Positions 10,803 to 22,534 of a stretch of 64,000 bases of DNA are shown one piece after another. A program made the translations under genes and the position numbers. Numbering within the stretch: position 1 is the first letter of the stretch; every line of letters starts with the position of its first letter. The stretch comes from Mangifera indica (Eukaryota; Streptophyta; Magnoliopsida; Sapindales; Anacardiaceae), in contig NC_058137.1 of NCBI RefSeq assembly GCF_011075055.1, positions 1,116,001 to 1,180,000 on the forward strand, in the 5' to 3' direction. The notes below the pieces were generated by a model. It had not been told where the DNA came from. It made no database searches and saw only the letters and a program-made list of their open reading frames with translations.

Positions 10803-13800
10803 ATGAGTTGTGGGTGGTGGCCGTTGCCATTACCACCGGATCATTCTTCTACCTCTTTGGGGTCTCCAAACATCAACAACAGCAACGAAGATACCGTCTC
10901 TATTGGAGATACTGATTTTTGTCTGAAATCTGTTGAATCTCACCCTTCTTCTAGTGTTAAGACAAATCAGTTCCCCTCTGGGGACCTTCATTTACGTAAG
11001 CAGTTGTCCTTGGCATGCCCTGCAGAGGAGAGTGGACAACTGCTTTCTTCGGGTGTAATGGAGTTGCAGAACAGCAATCACATGCCCACCTCCTTTGAAA
11101 TCTCTAAAGGGTCTACCTTGGTGCAGGAAAAGCATTGTAAGTCAGAGAGGGTTCACCATAAAAGTACACAGTTTGGAGATAATCTTCTTCATGGAGAGAA
11201 TCCCAGGTTAATCTACATTAATGATCCTAGGAGAACCAATGACAAGTATGAGTTCACTGGGAATGAGATCACAACAAGCAAGTACACTCTGATTACTTTC
11301 TTGCCCAAGAATCTTTTCATTCAGTTCCATCGGGTAGCCTATTTATATTTTCTGGCTATTGCTGCTCTCAACCAGCTTCCCCCTCTTGCCGTCTTTGGGA
11401 GAACAGTGTCTCTTTTCCCCCTCCTGTTTGTGCTTTGCGTGACAGCGGTTAAAGATGGCTATGAGGATTGGCGAAGACACAGATCAGATCAAAAAGAGAA
11501 CAATCGGGAAGCTCTGGTGCTTCAAGGTGATCAATTTCAGTTGAAGAAATGGAAAAAAATCCAGGCTGGTGAGGTTGTGAAAATCCTTTCTGATGAGACA
11601 ATTCCATGTGACATGGTCTTGTTGAGCACTAGTGATCCTAGTGGGCTTGCTTACATTCAGACAATGATTTTGGATGGTGAATCAAACTTGAAGACAAGGT
11701 ATGCTAGGCAAGAAACAGTTTCTGCTCTATCTGAAAATCCTATATCAGGGCTGATCAGAGAAGATTCTGTATCAGGACTGATCAGATGTGAGCAACCCAA
11801 CAGGAATATTTATGAGTTTACTGCCAATATGGAGTTCAAGGGGCAAAAATTTCCCTTAAGCCAATCAAACATCGTGTTGCGTGGTTGTCAGTTGAAGAAC
11901 ACTGAATCAATAATTGGTGTTGTAGTAAATGCAGGACAGGAAACTAAAGCAATGTTGAACAGTGCAGCATCCCCATCCAAGAGAAGCAGATTGGAAGGTT
12001 ACATGAATAGGGAAACTCTGTGGTTGTCTGTTTTTCTTTTGGTCATGTGTATGGTTGTGGCCTGCGGAATGGGTCTATGGCTTCAACACCATGAAGAGGA
12101 GCTTAATACTTTGCCTTATTACAGGAAAGTATATTTCACATACGGGAAGGACAAATTTAAGAAGTACAAATATTATGGGATTCCCATGGAGACTTTTTTC
12201 TCCTTTTTAAGCTCTATCATAGTGTTTCAGATAATGATACCAATTTCTCTGTACATTACAATGGAATTGGTTCGATTGGGACAGTCATATTTCATGATTG
12301 AAGACAGGTACATGTATGACAGCAGCTCTGATTCAAGGTTTCAGTGCAGATCTTTGAATATAAATGAGGATTTGGGTCAAATACGATATGTATTTTCAGA
12401 CAAAACTGGGACACTTACAGAAAACAAAATGGAATTTAGAAGAGCAAGTGTTTACGGGAAGAATTATGGGAGTTCCTTGCTTGTGACTGATTCATTAGAA
12501 GGACAGGGAACTGGAGGTATGTCAACTTTATAATTTGATGATTTTGTTTGTTTATGGTACAGGCATGTTGTTCTCTTGGCTACTGAATCCAATATCAATT
12601 AAGCAGGACATGTTAGTAGAATAATTTGTCATGAAACTTTAAATATCTGTCCTCACCCCTATGAACTTGAAGTCATTAAGTCAATCTTTTTTTCTGTTGC
12701 TTGGAAGCAAAATATTAGGTTCTTTACACTATGCCTTATATGTCATTGAATTCTATGGACTTACAAATGTTATGAACACTGCGTATGATGCATTTATTTA
12801 GTGATCGATGCTCATTAAAAATTGTGTTTTCTGATCTTATATGGTTCCTTTCATGGTTGTATCAATTCTTTTCTTTTGTTTGTTTATGTATCATATGTAT
12901 GCATTTGTTGTCATGTGCTCTTTATTGGTGTTGCCATACTTTTCCGTTCACTCATGATCTCATGTTTATGTATCAATTCTTTTTCTTCTGTTTGTTTATG
13001 TATCATATGTTGTCATGTTCATATTTAATCTTGTACTGATAGCATGAAAAGAAGCTACAACATGAAAATGTAATTATTGTTTGTCATTTTTCTCGGTCAC
13101 AATCTTGCTGCAAATTCTTCTGTAAATAAATTGAGGAGAGTTACTCGTAACACAATTTAATTTTCTATTTCATTATCTTTAGCTGGAAAAGTTGGTAAAA
13201 GGAGATGGAAACTTAACTCGGAAATTGCTATTGATTATGAACTAATGGAGTTGTTGACCAAAGACTTAGCTGGTGATGATCGAACTGCTGCACATGAGTT
13301 TTTCCTTACACTGGCTGCGTGTAATACTGTGATTCCTATTCCGAGTTCTGGAAGATCATCTAGTTGCACCAGAATCGAATTACTTGATAATGTAGAAGCT
13401 ATTGATTATCAGGGTGAATCTCCAGATGAGCAAGCTCTAGTTTCTGCAGCCTCAGCATACGGATACACTCTCTTTGAGCGCACATCTGGCCATATTGGGA
13501 TAGAGATCCAAGATGAGAGATTGAGGTAGATAGTTTCTCACTTCAGCTTTTCTTTCAATTCTCTGTCCAAATGTCAGCATCATCCTTCCTACCCAGTTAT
13601 TTTTTTGTGGTTGTAAACTGAGTAATGTTTCTGCTGATACTCTTTTCTGCCGTTGGCTCTTGATACATGTTTAATAATAAACATCATAGTTTTCAGTGTT
13701 TGACCAAATGCTTAATGTGATTATCTTCTATATTCAATTTAGGTTTGATGTGTTGGGGTTGCATGAATTTGATAGCATTCGCAAAAGAATGTCAGTTGTT

Positions 13801-16504
13801 ATCAGATTTCCCGATGATAGTGTGAAGGTGTTGGTGAAGGGTGCTGATACTTCAATGTTCAGTATATTAGCTAAAGGTTCTGAGAGGAATGACCTTGTCA
13901 GGCATGCAACGGAGAGCCATCTGGCTGAATATTCATCACAGGGCTTACGCACTCTTGTTGTTGCTGCAAGGGATCTTACTGATGCAGAACTTGAGCACTG
14001 GCAGTGCTTGTATAAAGATGCAAGCACCTCATTAGCTGATAGAGCTCAAAAACTTCACCAAACAGCATTGTTTATTGAATCCAACTTAAATTTACTTGGG
14101 GCTACTGGAATTGAGGACAAGTTACAGGATGGTGTACCGGAAGCAATTGAGGCCCTTCGGCAAGCAGGAATTAAGGTCTGGGTTCTGACTGGAGATAAAC
14201 AAGAGACAGCAATTTCAATTGGTCTTTCTTGCAAACTTCTGTCCACTGACATGCAGCAAATAATTATAAATGGCAATTCTGAGGAGGCATGCAAAAATCT
14301 TTTAGCTGCTGCAAAAGCTAAATACGGTGTGAAATCGTCCAATAAAAAAAAGAGGAGTTTGAAATCAGAAGATACTGGAAACAACCATCTTGAGATTCCG
14401 AATGATACGAAGTCTTCCAATGTGCGAGAAGCTTGTGCTGGGAAGGAGGAAGTGAATGAATCATTGGCACTCATAATTGATGGAAATAGTTTGGTGTATA
14501 TTCTGGAGAAGGATTTGGGGACAGATGTATGGATCCTTCTATCTGTTTCTTTTTGTTATTGCACTTAAATGTTGTACTATGTTAACTTTTTTCTATCAGA
14601 TTACTTGTCTTAAACGTTAAGTTTCTGCTTTGGTACATAAGGCCGTTGAATTAGCTTTCATTGTCCATGAACATGTGTAACTTCTTGATATTTTCTTGAT
14701 AATTCATTTATGTTTCAACAGCTTTTTGACCTTGCAACTTCCTGTCGGGTCGTGCTATGCTGTCGGGTTGCGCCATTGCAGAAAGCTGGAATTGTTGATC
14801 TGATCAAGAGCCGAACTGATGATATGACTCTGGCCATAGGTGATGGTGAGTTGTCTTGCTGACAATTAACTTAGCCTCTGGAGAGGGGGGATTCAGTTCA
14901 GCTTCAGATTATCTTCTTTAGCAAGCTTGTTATTTTTCCTGTGTTTACGCATTAAACAAATATTTATTGCCATGTTTTTATTTTACAGAAATAGTCATAG
15001 TGTTCAAAAGCATGTATCATTGCACACACAATTGTTTTTGTTCCAGAAGCAACTTTTTTTGCAATCCCTGACTGGGGCATTTTTATAGGGGCCAATGATG
15101 TTTCTATGATTCAAATGGCGGATGTTGGTGTTGGAATATGTGGTCAGGAAGGGCGTCAAGCAGTGATGGCATCAGACTTTGCAATGGGGCAGTTTCGGTT
15201 TCTGAAAAGATTACTCTTGGTGCATGGACACTGGAATTATCAGCGTGTTGGCTATTTAATTTTATACAACTTCTACCGTAATGCTGTTTTTGTATTGATA
15301 CTATTCTGGTATGCATGGTTTCTTTTAGTATGATCATTTATTTTCTCTTCAAACTTAGTGTGTGGAACCTATATTTGGTTTTTCCTTTGGTGAGACAAAT
15401 TTTGTTTCAAGGCAGTTAACTGTTGAAGTCCTTATGAGCAAGCACGTCTCTCTGTTGGTAAATGGCAAATAATGCATTATAAGTGGATAAGTCTTTGAAT
15501 AAGTTATTGTGAATAGATGTCTAGATTATTTTAAGCCTTGTCAACTTCTGGACCATTTATCTGATTGATGTGGGATCTCAGAGAAGAGTGGAATTAGCTT
15601 TGTATTCTTTTGGCTACTTTTAATGTCTTTCATTGTGTAAATAAAAAATGTGGCAGCTTCAGTTCTAGGGATTTGTTTCTCCTTTTACCGTGTATCATGG
15701 ATCACTTATGAAGTTGTGGGTTTATTATTAACATGCTTTCTTTGGTCTGTAGGTACATATTATGCACAGGCTTTTCAACTACTTCTGCGTTAACAGATTG
15801 GAGTAGTGTATTTTATTCTGTTGTATATACATCTGTGCCAACAATTTTTGTTGGTATTCTAGACAAAGACTTAAGTCATAGGACATTGTTACAGTATCCA
15901 AAACTGTATGGTGCGGGGCATAGACATGAGGCATATAATATGCACCTCTTCTGGATCACTATGTGTGACACACTATGGCAAAGTCTTGTACTCTTCTTTA
16001 TTCCTTTCTACATTTACAAGGAGAGCACAATTGATATCTGGAGCATGGGCAGTTTGTGGACAATTGCAGTAGTTGTCCTTGTTAATATACACCTGGCCAT
16101 GGATATACAGCGATGGATATTTATTACTCATGCAGCGGTATGGGGTTCTATAGTTATAACATACGCTTGCATGGTGACACTGGATTCTTTCCCTATTTTA
16201 CCGAACTACTGGTTAGTTTTGCCGATGTCTAATAGGATATGTTTCGTTGTCTTTCTTATTTTGTTTGATAAAGTAAGTGAATGCCCTTAATGTTTCTGGC
16301 AGGACAATCTACCATCTGGTTAAGTCACCAACCTATTGGCTCACCATTGTACTTATTATAATTGTCGCATTGCTCCCACGTTTTCTTTTGAAAGCTTTAC
16401 ATCAATATTTGTGGCCTTCGGATATCCAGATTGCCAGAGAAGCTGAGATACTAAGAAAACAAGCTAATTATGTGAGTTCAAAAACAAGTGAGGATTCCAG
16501 TTAG
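10803..16504 (+). CDS. ALA1: P4-type ATPase, phospholipid flippase, ALA1-like
   Basis: Exons 10803-12516, 13183-13525, 13743-14526, 14722-14845, 15089-15308, 15753-16211 and 16303-16504 give 1281 residues; recalled Arabidopsis ALA1 is about 1160. P4-ATPases move phospholipids to the cytosolic leaflet, with an ALIS/CDC50 partner. Signature motifs are present in order: [13 protein letters not shown] start ([20 protein letters not shown]), [18 protein letters not shown], actuator loop DGESNLKTR, catalytic [15 protein letters not shown] with the phosphorylated Asp at residue 533, [21 protein letters not shown], and [11 protein letters not shown] split across exons 4 and 5. About ten membrane helices are expected and hydrophobic blocks fit. 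The extra length lies in the N-terminus and in a Lys/Ser-rich linker in the nucleotide domain ([17 protein letters not shown]). The start is the first ATG of the open frame; an upstream start cannot be ruled out. The stop TAG is at 16502-16504. Confidence 0.95.
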
Positions 16505-18937
16505 CATGTCCTTTACTCCCCTTGTTGTTGAACCCATCTCAAAGTGGCTTTCCATGAGTTCATGCTTTGTATGGCTCTCCTATGGCTTCTAGTTGTGAAG
16601 TTCTGTGGTAAGTGTTCGTTTTATTTCCCATATATTATTAAGTAGTAACTGATAAAACCTTGTAAGTATTTACTCGGGGTGTAATGGTTATTCAACTAAT
16701 GTAAGTGATATTATGTGGTTGGCATTCCTCAGGTAAGTTCCAAAACGCTGATTTTGCACCAGTAACTGAAAGAAATAGTGGCATTGAGACAACAGAGCGG
16801 AGAGTTACCCGGTTATTGTATTTTCAGGGCAGGTGAGGGGATCAAAACCCCGATGAGAGTTGTTTGAGCGTATTGAAATTCCCAGTTGGATGATTGAAGT
16901 CGGAAAGTAAACGAAGGTTGGTAAATGTGAGACTGGGAGTGGAGCTTTTGAATCTTGTTCAATTCTTTTTGTTGAGAAATAGCAGAAGTAAGATTTTGAT
17001 CACATATCAGTGGCCTGGAATGGCTAGCTTGGACAGAAAATATAATGTAGTATATAGCAGTAAGTGCAAAGATCACCAGGTTGACCCTTTTGTTTCACTG
17101 AAAAATATGGGGATAAAAGAAAGAAGAAAAAAAGGAAAATTGTTGATAGAAATACAGGTCATTTTATTGAATTTCATTTTGCCTTTATACCAAAGCTTTC
17201 ATCTTCACCCAATTCAATTTATGTTTCATTTTAATGGAGGGCAAGAATCATGAAGGGCATATTTTGATATCTGAGTTAAGTGCTTTTCTTACTACAACCC
17301 TCTAGGCTCTATATTGCACGCATCATTAATGGGCACAGAATTACTGCTTGGCCATTGATGGCGTCCATCGACCATTTATAGCATGGTCTCCATTGTACTA
17401 CGATACAGCTGCCATATTCAAAACTAGCGAGCAACATCCCAATCAAGTGGCAGTCAGCAGTCATGGTGCTTTGTATTTGCTCGACTCAATCAATTTGGGA
17501 GCAGGCACAATTTAATCAAGAGGGTTTGTATCTGAGTTTGACCAAGGGTCAATTCCAATTTAGTTCAAATTCAAATTGATCAATTTGAGTTAAAATCAAT
17601 TTGAATAACACGAATGAGCTCTCAAATTTGTATGGAGTTGTCAATCTAGAGGTTTAATTTATTCAAGTCTAACATAGATTTGAGTTTAAGTTAACCTGAC
17701 TCCACATTTAAGTTCTTATCTATTTTTCTTTAAAAAAAGGGGGATAAATGTTCATACTAAATTTAAAATTGCAAAACCCACTAATTCTATAATATTTGAT
17801 AATCAAGAAATCATTTGTTTTTAATTAGGTAAATGTTCATAAGAAATTTATCGAACCATAAACCTTATGATTTCAAAACAAATCTAATTATTCAATTATG
17901 TTTAGTGATCTATGTGATCGTCAATGTTTTTATACTTGAATTGAGTATTGATCTAATTAAAGAGTCAATTCAAAATTTGATAAGTGGTCAATAAAATTTT
18001 TAATAAATATTATAATAATATTTAATTAAATAAAATTATGATTTAATGGTACGTAATACATATTCTTTATTAGATAGACTTATCTAAATTTTTAAAAATC
18101 ATAATATTTCAAAGTAACGTATTGACATCTGAAGCTTTAATTGGAGTTAGCCGATTGATTGGTCCGGTTTTTAAAACAAGAGAGATTATAACATAGTATA
18201 TTCGGGTATTATTCACAATTTGTTTCAATTTTAATTAACCTATAGTTGAAAATAAAAAATTCTTATATGTCACATGTCTTAAAGTTGATCAATGAGGATA
18301 GGGATGACGTAAGGAATGTGAACACAATTCTATTTTCCAACAAGTTTTGTCAGTTTGCCCCTGAGGTAGGGAAGATTCAATCCTTATCACTATCTATATT
18401 TAATTTTAATTTTATTTTATTATTTAATAATTATTAAGATTAAATTCAATCTAAATCGAATACAAATAAAAACTAATTTTAGATCGGCTTTGACAAGAAA
18501 AACCTTAGATCATAAACTTGATTCAACTTTTTCTCAAAATCATTTTAGCAAACCCAGATTGTCTTTTTATCATTCTAACCGGATCAAACTATTTTTGACT
18601 TGATCGGATTTGCATAAACTTCGAAAGCTTATATAATGCAAGTTGTATAAAAATAAAGTATTTGTACTCCATCGAAACGTAAGAACTCGGGAGATTCAAC
18701 CTACGAAGACTGAAACTACTTAGGTGTTGTCGTTTTCCCATGACCTAAATTACCCCTATATTTCTCTTTTATTACGGAAGAATCCCTTCTTAGGTTAGGT
18801 TAATATAATCAAGGTCAGTATTGTCCTCGAAAATTGGCTGTGTCTAAACGGATAAGAACCAGGGACAATGAACCCAACTTGCGAACTTGGAAATTTTTTA
18901 ATAGATCCTAATCTAGATGCTTGCTGACAATTGAGTA

Positions 18938-18959
18938 TGACGTCATCATACCTACGTCA
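18938..18959. promoter_or_regulatory. Paired TGACG (as-1-like) element upstream of the WRKY gene
   Basis: TGACGTCA at 18938-18945 is followed by CCTACGTCAC, so the minus strand carries two TGACG cores 14 bp apart. Paired TGACG motifs are binding sites for TGA-type bZIP factors, which act in salicylic-acid responses. It lies about 1.15 kb upstream of the WRKY start. Function is inferred. Confidence 0.35.
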
Positions 18960-19375
18960 CCATTTCATAACCTGTGCGGCTAATACTCGCTCAAACGAGC
19001 GTGCTGTGCACGTTCAGCGATGCCGGCCACCAAACAATTTTTTTACAATTAACCCCTAAAAGTTTATATACATTTCCTTGCTATCCTCTTGTTTTTCGTA
19101 GAGATTAAACATATTTTTTCGTTCTTAATCTGAATGTACCATTGAACTTCAACTGAGAATATTAGCTAAATTTAATAATATTAAAAATTTTAAAATTTTC
19201 TAAAAATTATCTAAAACACTCGTGCATGTAATATGCACGGTTGAGACTAACCATTAGTTTTTATTTAAAAAATAATAATAATATTTTTAATAATATATCT
19301 CAATTAGTCACTTTGGTTTGAAAGTAAAAAATTTCAAAATATCTTCACATAATTAGAATTGATCAACCAAGAGTT

Positions 19376-19621
19376 TTGACTTAAATTGACTTTTTTTTAT
19401 ATTTTATGACTTAAATATTCACAATAACACATCAGTTAAATCATATCTATTAGTACTCATTATTTGTATATGAAATATTATCATTTTATATATTAGTAGT
19501 TATAAGTTTTCTTTCTAGTTTATTAATTAAAAATAGAGATCGATTCGATATGAGCTAACTTGACTATAATCCATGATTCAATTCTAATAAATCAATTTTA
19601 AATTAAAACTTCAATTTGACT
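19376..19621. promoter_or_regulatory. W-box cluster (four TTGACT) in the WRKY promoter
   Basis: TTGACT occurs on the plus strand at 19376-19381, 19386-19391, 19560-19565 and 19616-19621, that is 480-730 bp upstream of the WRKY start. TTGACY is the binding site of WRKY factors, and WRKY promoters are often W-box-rich and self- or cross-regulated. The DNA is AT-rich, so some copies may be chance. Confidence 0.4.
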
Positions 19622-20041
19622 TGAGGGTAATTCGATTATCTATCTATCTATATTATTAATCTCATTGATAACATAGTTCAATTATCTAATATTATTATTT
19701 ATTTTATTAATAATTTTTTAATGATATTAATAACTCAAATGAGTTTAAATTAGATATTATGGGTTTGATATATACTTAAACTAATCTCGTATTTAACTTG
19801 ATTCGGAGTAAATCTATCTCTAACTAAAAGTGGGCATGCTATTCAAATTTTAAGACTTTCAAGGTGTAAGTAATTCCAACTTTCTTTGAGGTTCACTTAA
19901 CTTGTAAAAGGGACCAAAAAAATCTCAAAATGTCTAAACGTCGTAGAGGGAAGCGCGTGGGGTGTTAGATGATAAATGGATTATTAAGTAAAGGAATTTT
20001 CCTTGCAAGGTTCCTCTTCGGTCTCTTTCCCATTCCCCAGA

Positions 20042-20050
20042 TATAATAAA
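20042..20050 (+). promoter_or_regulatory. TATA-like box of the WRKY gene
   Basis: TATAATAAA, followed by a GC-rich stretch, sits 53 bp upstream of the WRKY ATG. Spacing would give a short leader of about 20-30 bases. It is the best TATA candidate in the region. Confidence 0.4.
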
Positions 20051-20102
20051 GGCGGCCCTATTTTCTTCTCCTTCTACTTGCATCCAAGCGCGCCCCAAGA
20101 CA

Positions 20103-21020
20103 ATGGAGTCTTGCTCTTGGCCCGACCATCTTCCTTCAGATCGACGACGAGCCATTGCTGAGCTCGTTAAAGGCCGAGATTTCGCCCTTCAGCTTCGCGA
20201 TCTCGTTCATAGCAACAACAATAATGTCTCAGTCTCACTTCAACAGCGCATCAATCAGGATCTTGTGCTCAACATACTCAATTCCTTCACCAACACTCTC
20301 TCCATTTTGAAGAGAAGTAATGGTGAGTCCGATGAAGTTTCTCAAGTTCCAACCCCTACCCACTTCACCCGGGACGCTGATGTTCCTCTTAAGTCTGAGG
20401 ATTCAGAGGGAAGTAGTAAAACTACTTCAACAATCAAAGATCGGAGAGGATGCTACAAGCGAAGGTAATAATAATAATAATAATAATAATAGCAAAAATT
20501 ATACTTTCCAGGAAAAAAAAGTTCTTAGGGTTATTTTGGTAATGTTTTGAACTTTTAATAGAGAAAGATGTTTTTGGATCTTTTTCAAATAGTATTCTGA
20601 GTGATTAACCAGTGTTGTTTAATGATTAACTATATAAAGGAACAGTACAAATAGTATTACTTATTTATTAATTATTTTTAGGGTTAATTTAGTGATGTTC
20701 AAGAGAGAAAGACATGGCTTTTTTTTTTAAGTATTTAGATTAGCATTCTGAATGATTAACCATAGTTTAGTGAAGATGTATATTTTATAATGTTGCAATT
20801 ATGTGTCCCTTTTACTTGTTTTATTGAGAGTGTGTTTAGTTCTAATTAGTTGAGATTAATTATGGATTTTTGTTCTAATTAATCACATATTTGTTTCCAA
20901 TTTCTTGATTGCAGAAGGTACTCTGATTCATTTACCAAAGAGACCCCTACCCTGGTAGACGACGGCCATGCATGGAGAAAATATGGACAGAAAGTGATTC
21001 TCAATGCAAAATACCCAAGG

Positions 21021-21063
<43 letters not shown>

Positions 21064-21410
21064 CACTTATCTTCATTCAATGGAACTATATGGCTAGTGA
21101 AATGATTAATCTTTAATCTGATGAAGTTTTGATCCATTTTTCTGTTTTCAGGAATTATTTCAGGTGTACTCACAAGCTTGACCAAGGTTGCCAGGCAACA
21201 AAGCAAGTTCAACAAACTGAAGACAATCCTCCATTGTATCGTTCAACATATTACGGTCATCACACATGCAAGAACTTGCTAAAAGCTTCTGTGCAGCTTC
21301 TGTGTGATTCATCTTCAAAGGATCAATCTTCCATGATCAGCTTTGGCAACAATACCCACTTCACAGATAAACACAACACCCATTTTTCTCTTCCTTTTCA
21401 TCATCAATAA
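20103..21410 (+). CDS. Group III WRKY transcription factor, WRKY70/54-like, frameshifted near its C-terminus
   Basis: Exons 20103-20464, 20915-21019 and 21152-21410 give 241 residues as the sequence stands. Group III WRKYs bind W-boxes; WRKY70 and WRKY54 modulate salicylic and jasmonic acid defence and senescence. The N-terminal region has the usual short helical block ([19 protein letters not shown]) and a nuclear-localisation-type [11 protein letters not shown] stretch. WRKYGQK is at residues 141-147. The zinc ligands are Cys161-x7-Cys169-x23-His193-x-Cys195, the group III C2HC pattern. Introns interrupt the domain at the conserved Pro-Arg position. The frame stops at 21408-21410, but another frame continues an acidic tail to 21628 (IKQEYISHN, then VNFDDDILEFVF). 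A single missing T in the T-run at about 21382-21386 would explain this. Intron 1 starts with (TAA)n and intron 2 with a (GT)n microsatellite. Confidence 0.9.
20465..20491 (+). repeat. (TAA)n microsatellite at the start of WRKY intron 1
   Basis: About nine TAA/ATA units directly overlap the intron donor GTAATAATAA. Length change here could alter the donor context. Confidence 0.85.
21020..21062 (+). repeat. (TA)n(GT)n compound microsatellite in WRKY intron 2
   Basis: GTATATATATG is followed by about 16 GT units and ends at the intron's TATCAC. It begins at the donor site itself. Confidence 0.9.
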
Positions 21411-21628
21411 AGCAGGAGTATATCAGCCACAACAGCAACCCCTCTTCATCGTCCGATCATCATTATGATCTGTTGCATCATCAGGATGACCAACTCACAA
21501 CATTGCTGTCTTCTGATCATGGGGATGTGATTTCTGGGGGCAATTCTTCATCCTCAAGTTTGGACATGGAGGTCATGGTGGATGAATCTGTTAACTTTGA
21601 TGATGATATTTTGGAATTTGTCTTTTGA
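21411..21628 (+). pseudogene. Out-of-frame C-terminal tail of the WRKY gene
   Basis: This stretch reads openly in the frame one base behind the annotated CDS, from the SSSIKQEY codons that overlap the CDS end to TGA at 21626-21628. It encodes a Ser/His/Asp-rich acidic tail ending DDDILEFVF, like the acidic tail of WRKY70-type proteins. It is therefore a detached part of the gene and not independent. Confidence 0.75.
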
Positions 21629-22053
21629 TGGAAATATGTTCATGTATCAATAATACTAAGACTCTCCTTGTTAATTAATTTCTACTGTAACTGCCTTTCA
21701 ATGTATAATATATGAAATATTTAACTTCTCCATGACTGTTTGTTTTTCATTAGTCTCTCAACATGGAGAAAATGAACCCTGGCCATCCATTGAAGAACTT
21801 AAAAGAGATTTTGATAAGGTTAGGCATGAGAATTAAAGAAATCCTTGGTTGGCAAGTTATGTTGTGTGTACTTTGAGACTAGATTAGTTTTTGCTGTTAA
21901 AGTTAGTCTTCTAATGACATGTACAAGGTACACTTATTTGCCCCCACCGATTGTCCCGGGCTTAGAGGTTTGGGACAATGGAACTGCCGGTGTGGCACTT
22001 TGAGTATACTCAACCATCGGGTTTAACTTTGCCTGCATCTTTTTATACCCAAA

Positions 22054-22531
22054 GGGTTTGGTTTGGGTAATGTTTGATTACTAAAATAAAAAGATTACCT
22101 TGAAGATAGATTACTTATAAGATTACTGGGTATAAATGATTACTATGTTTGATAAAATTTGATAGGTATAAATAATTATTATGTTTGGTTAAAGGTAATA
22201 AAAGATTACTAGTAAATTATTTTACTTAAATGCCCTTGAATATAATTATTTTTAAATATTTTTTATATTATTTGTCATATTAATTAAAAATAAATTTATT
22301 TTTATCTCAAAAAATTAATAAATAATAATTTTTCTATAATAAACTTAAGATTACCTCAGTAATCTTTAAATACCTAAGATGAAGGTGGTAATCAGATTAC
22401 CACCTATATTACCTGTCACGTCAGCATTGGTAATAGAAGATTACTGTAATCTTTTATTACTGACAAACCAAACAAGGGAATAAAAGATAGATTACCAAGG
22501 TAATAATAAATTCTCCCAACCAAACGCACCC
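22054..22531 (+). mobile_element. MITE 1, Tourist- or hAT-like, 478 bp
   Basis: Begins GGGTTTGGTTTGGGTAATG and ends CCCAACCAAACGCACCC, so the ends are imperfect inverted repeats. AAA flanks both ends; the longer direct repeat ACCCAAAG can also be read on both sides. The GGGTxxGTTTGGTT end is typical of Tourist (PIF/Harbinger) elements, the 8-bp reading would suit hAT. No coding capacity. Confidence 0.75.
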
Positions 22532-22534
22532 AAA

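Larger units (their letters stand above)
16505..20102. other. Intergenic: flippase 3' flank, AT-rich repeats, WRKY promoter
   Basis: The flippase 3' UTR and flank run to about 17300. Frames at 16813-17253 are chance frames. From 17490 to 18700 and 19540 to 19760 the sequence is AT-rich, with the degenerate TTGAGTTYAAATT repeat family. A GC-richer island at about 18935-19040 holds a TGACGTCA element and two small hairpins. The last 750 bases form the WRKY promoter. No gene is supported. Confidence 0.5.

Noticed and set aside
12785..13039. Hydrophobic plus-strand frames in flippase intron 1
   Set aside because: T-rich intron DNA gives false membrane-like peptides; a diverged internal duplication (TGTTTATGTATCATATGT) explains the repeated look.
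14055..14474. Minus-strand frame of 139 codons
   Set aside because: Antisense to flippase exon 3, a mirror frame.
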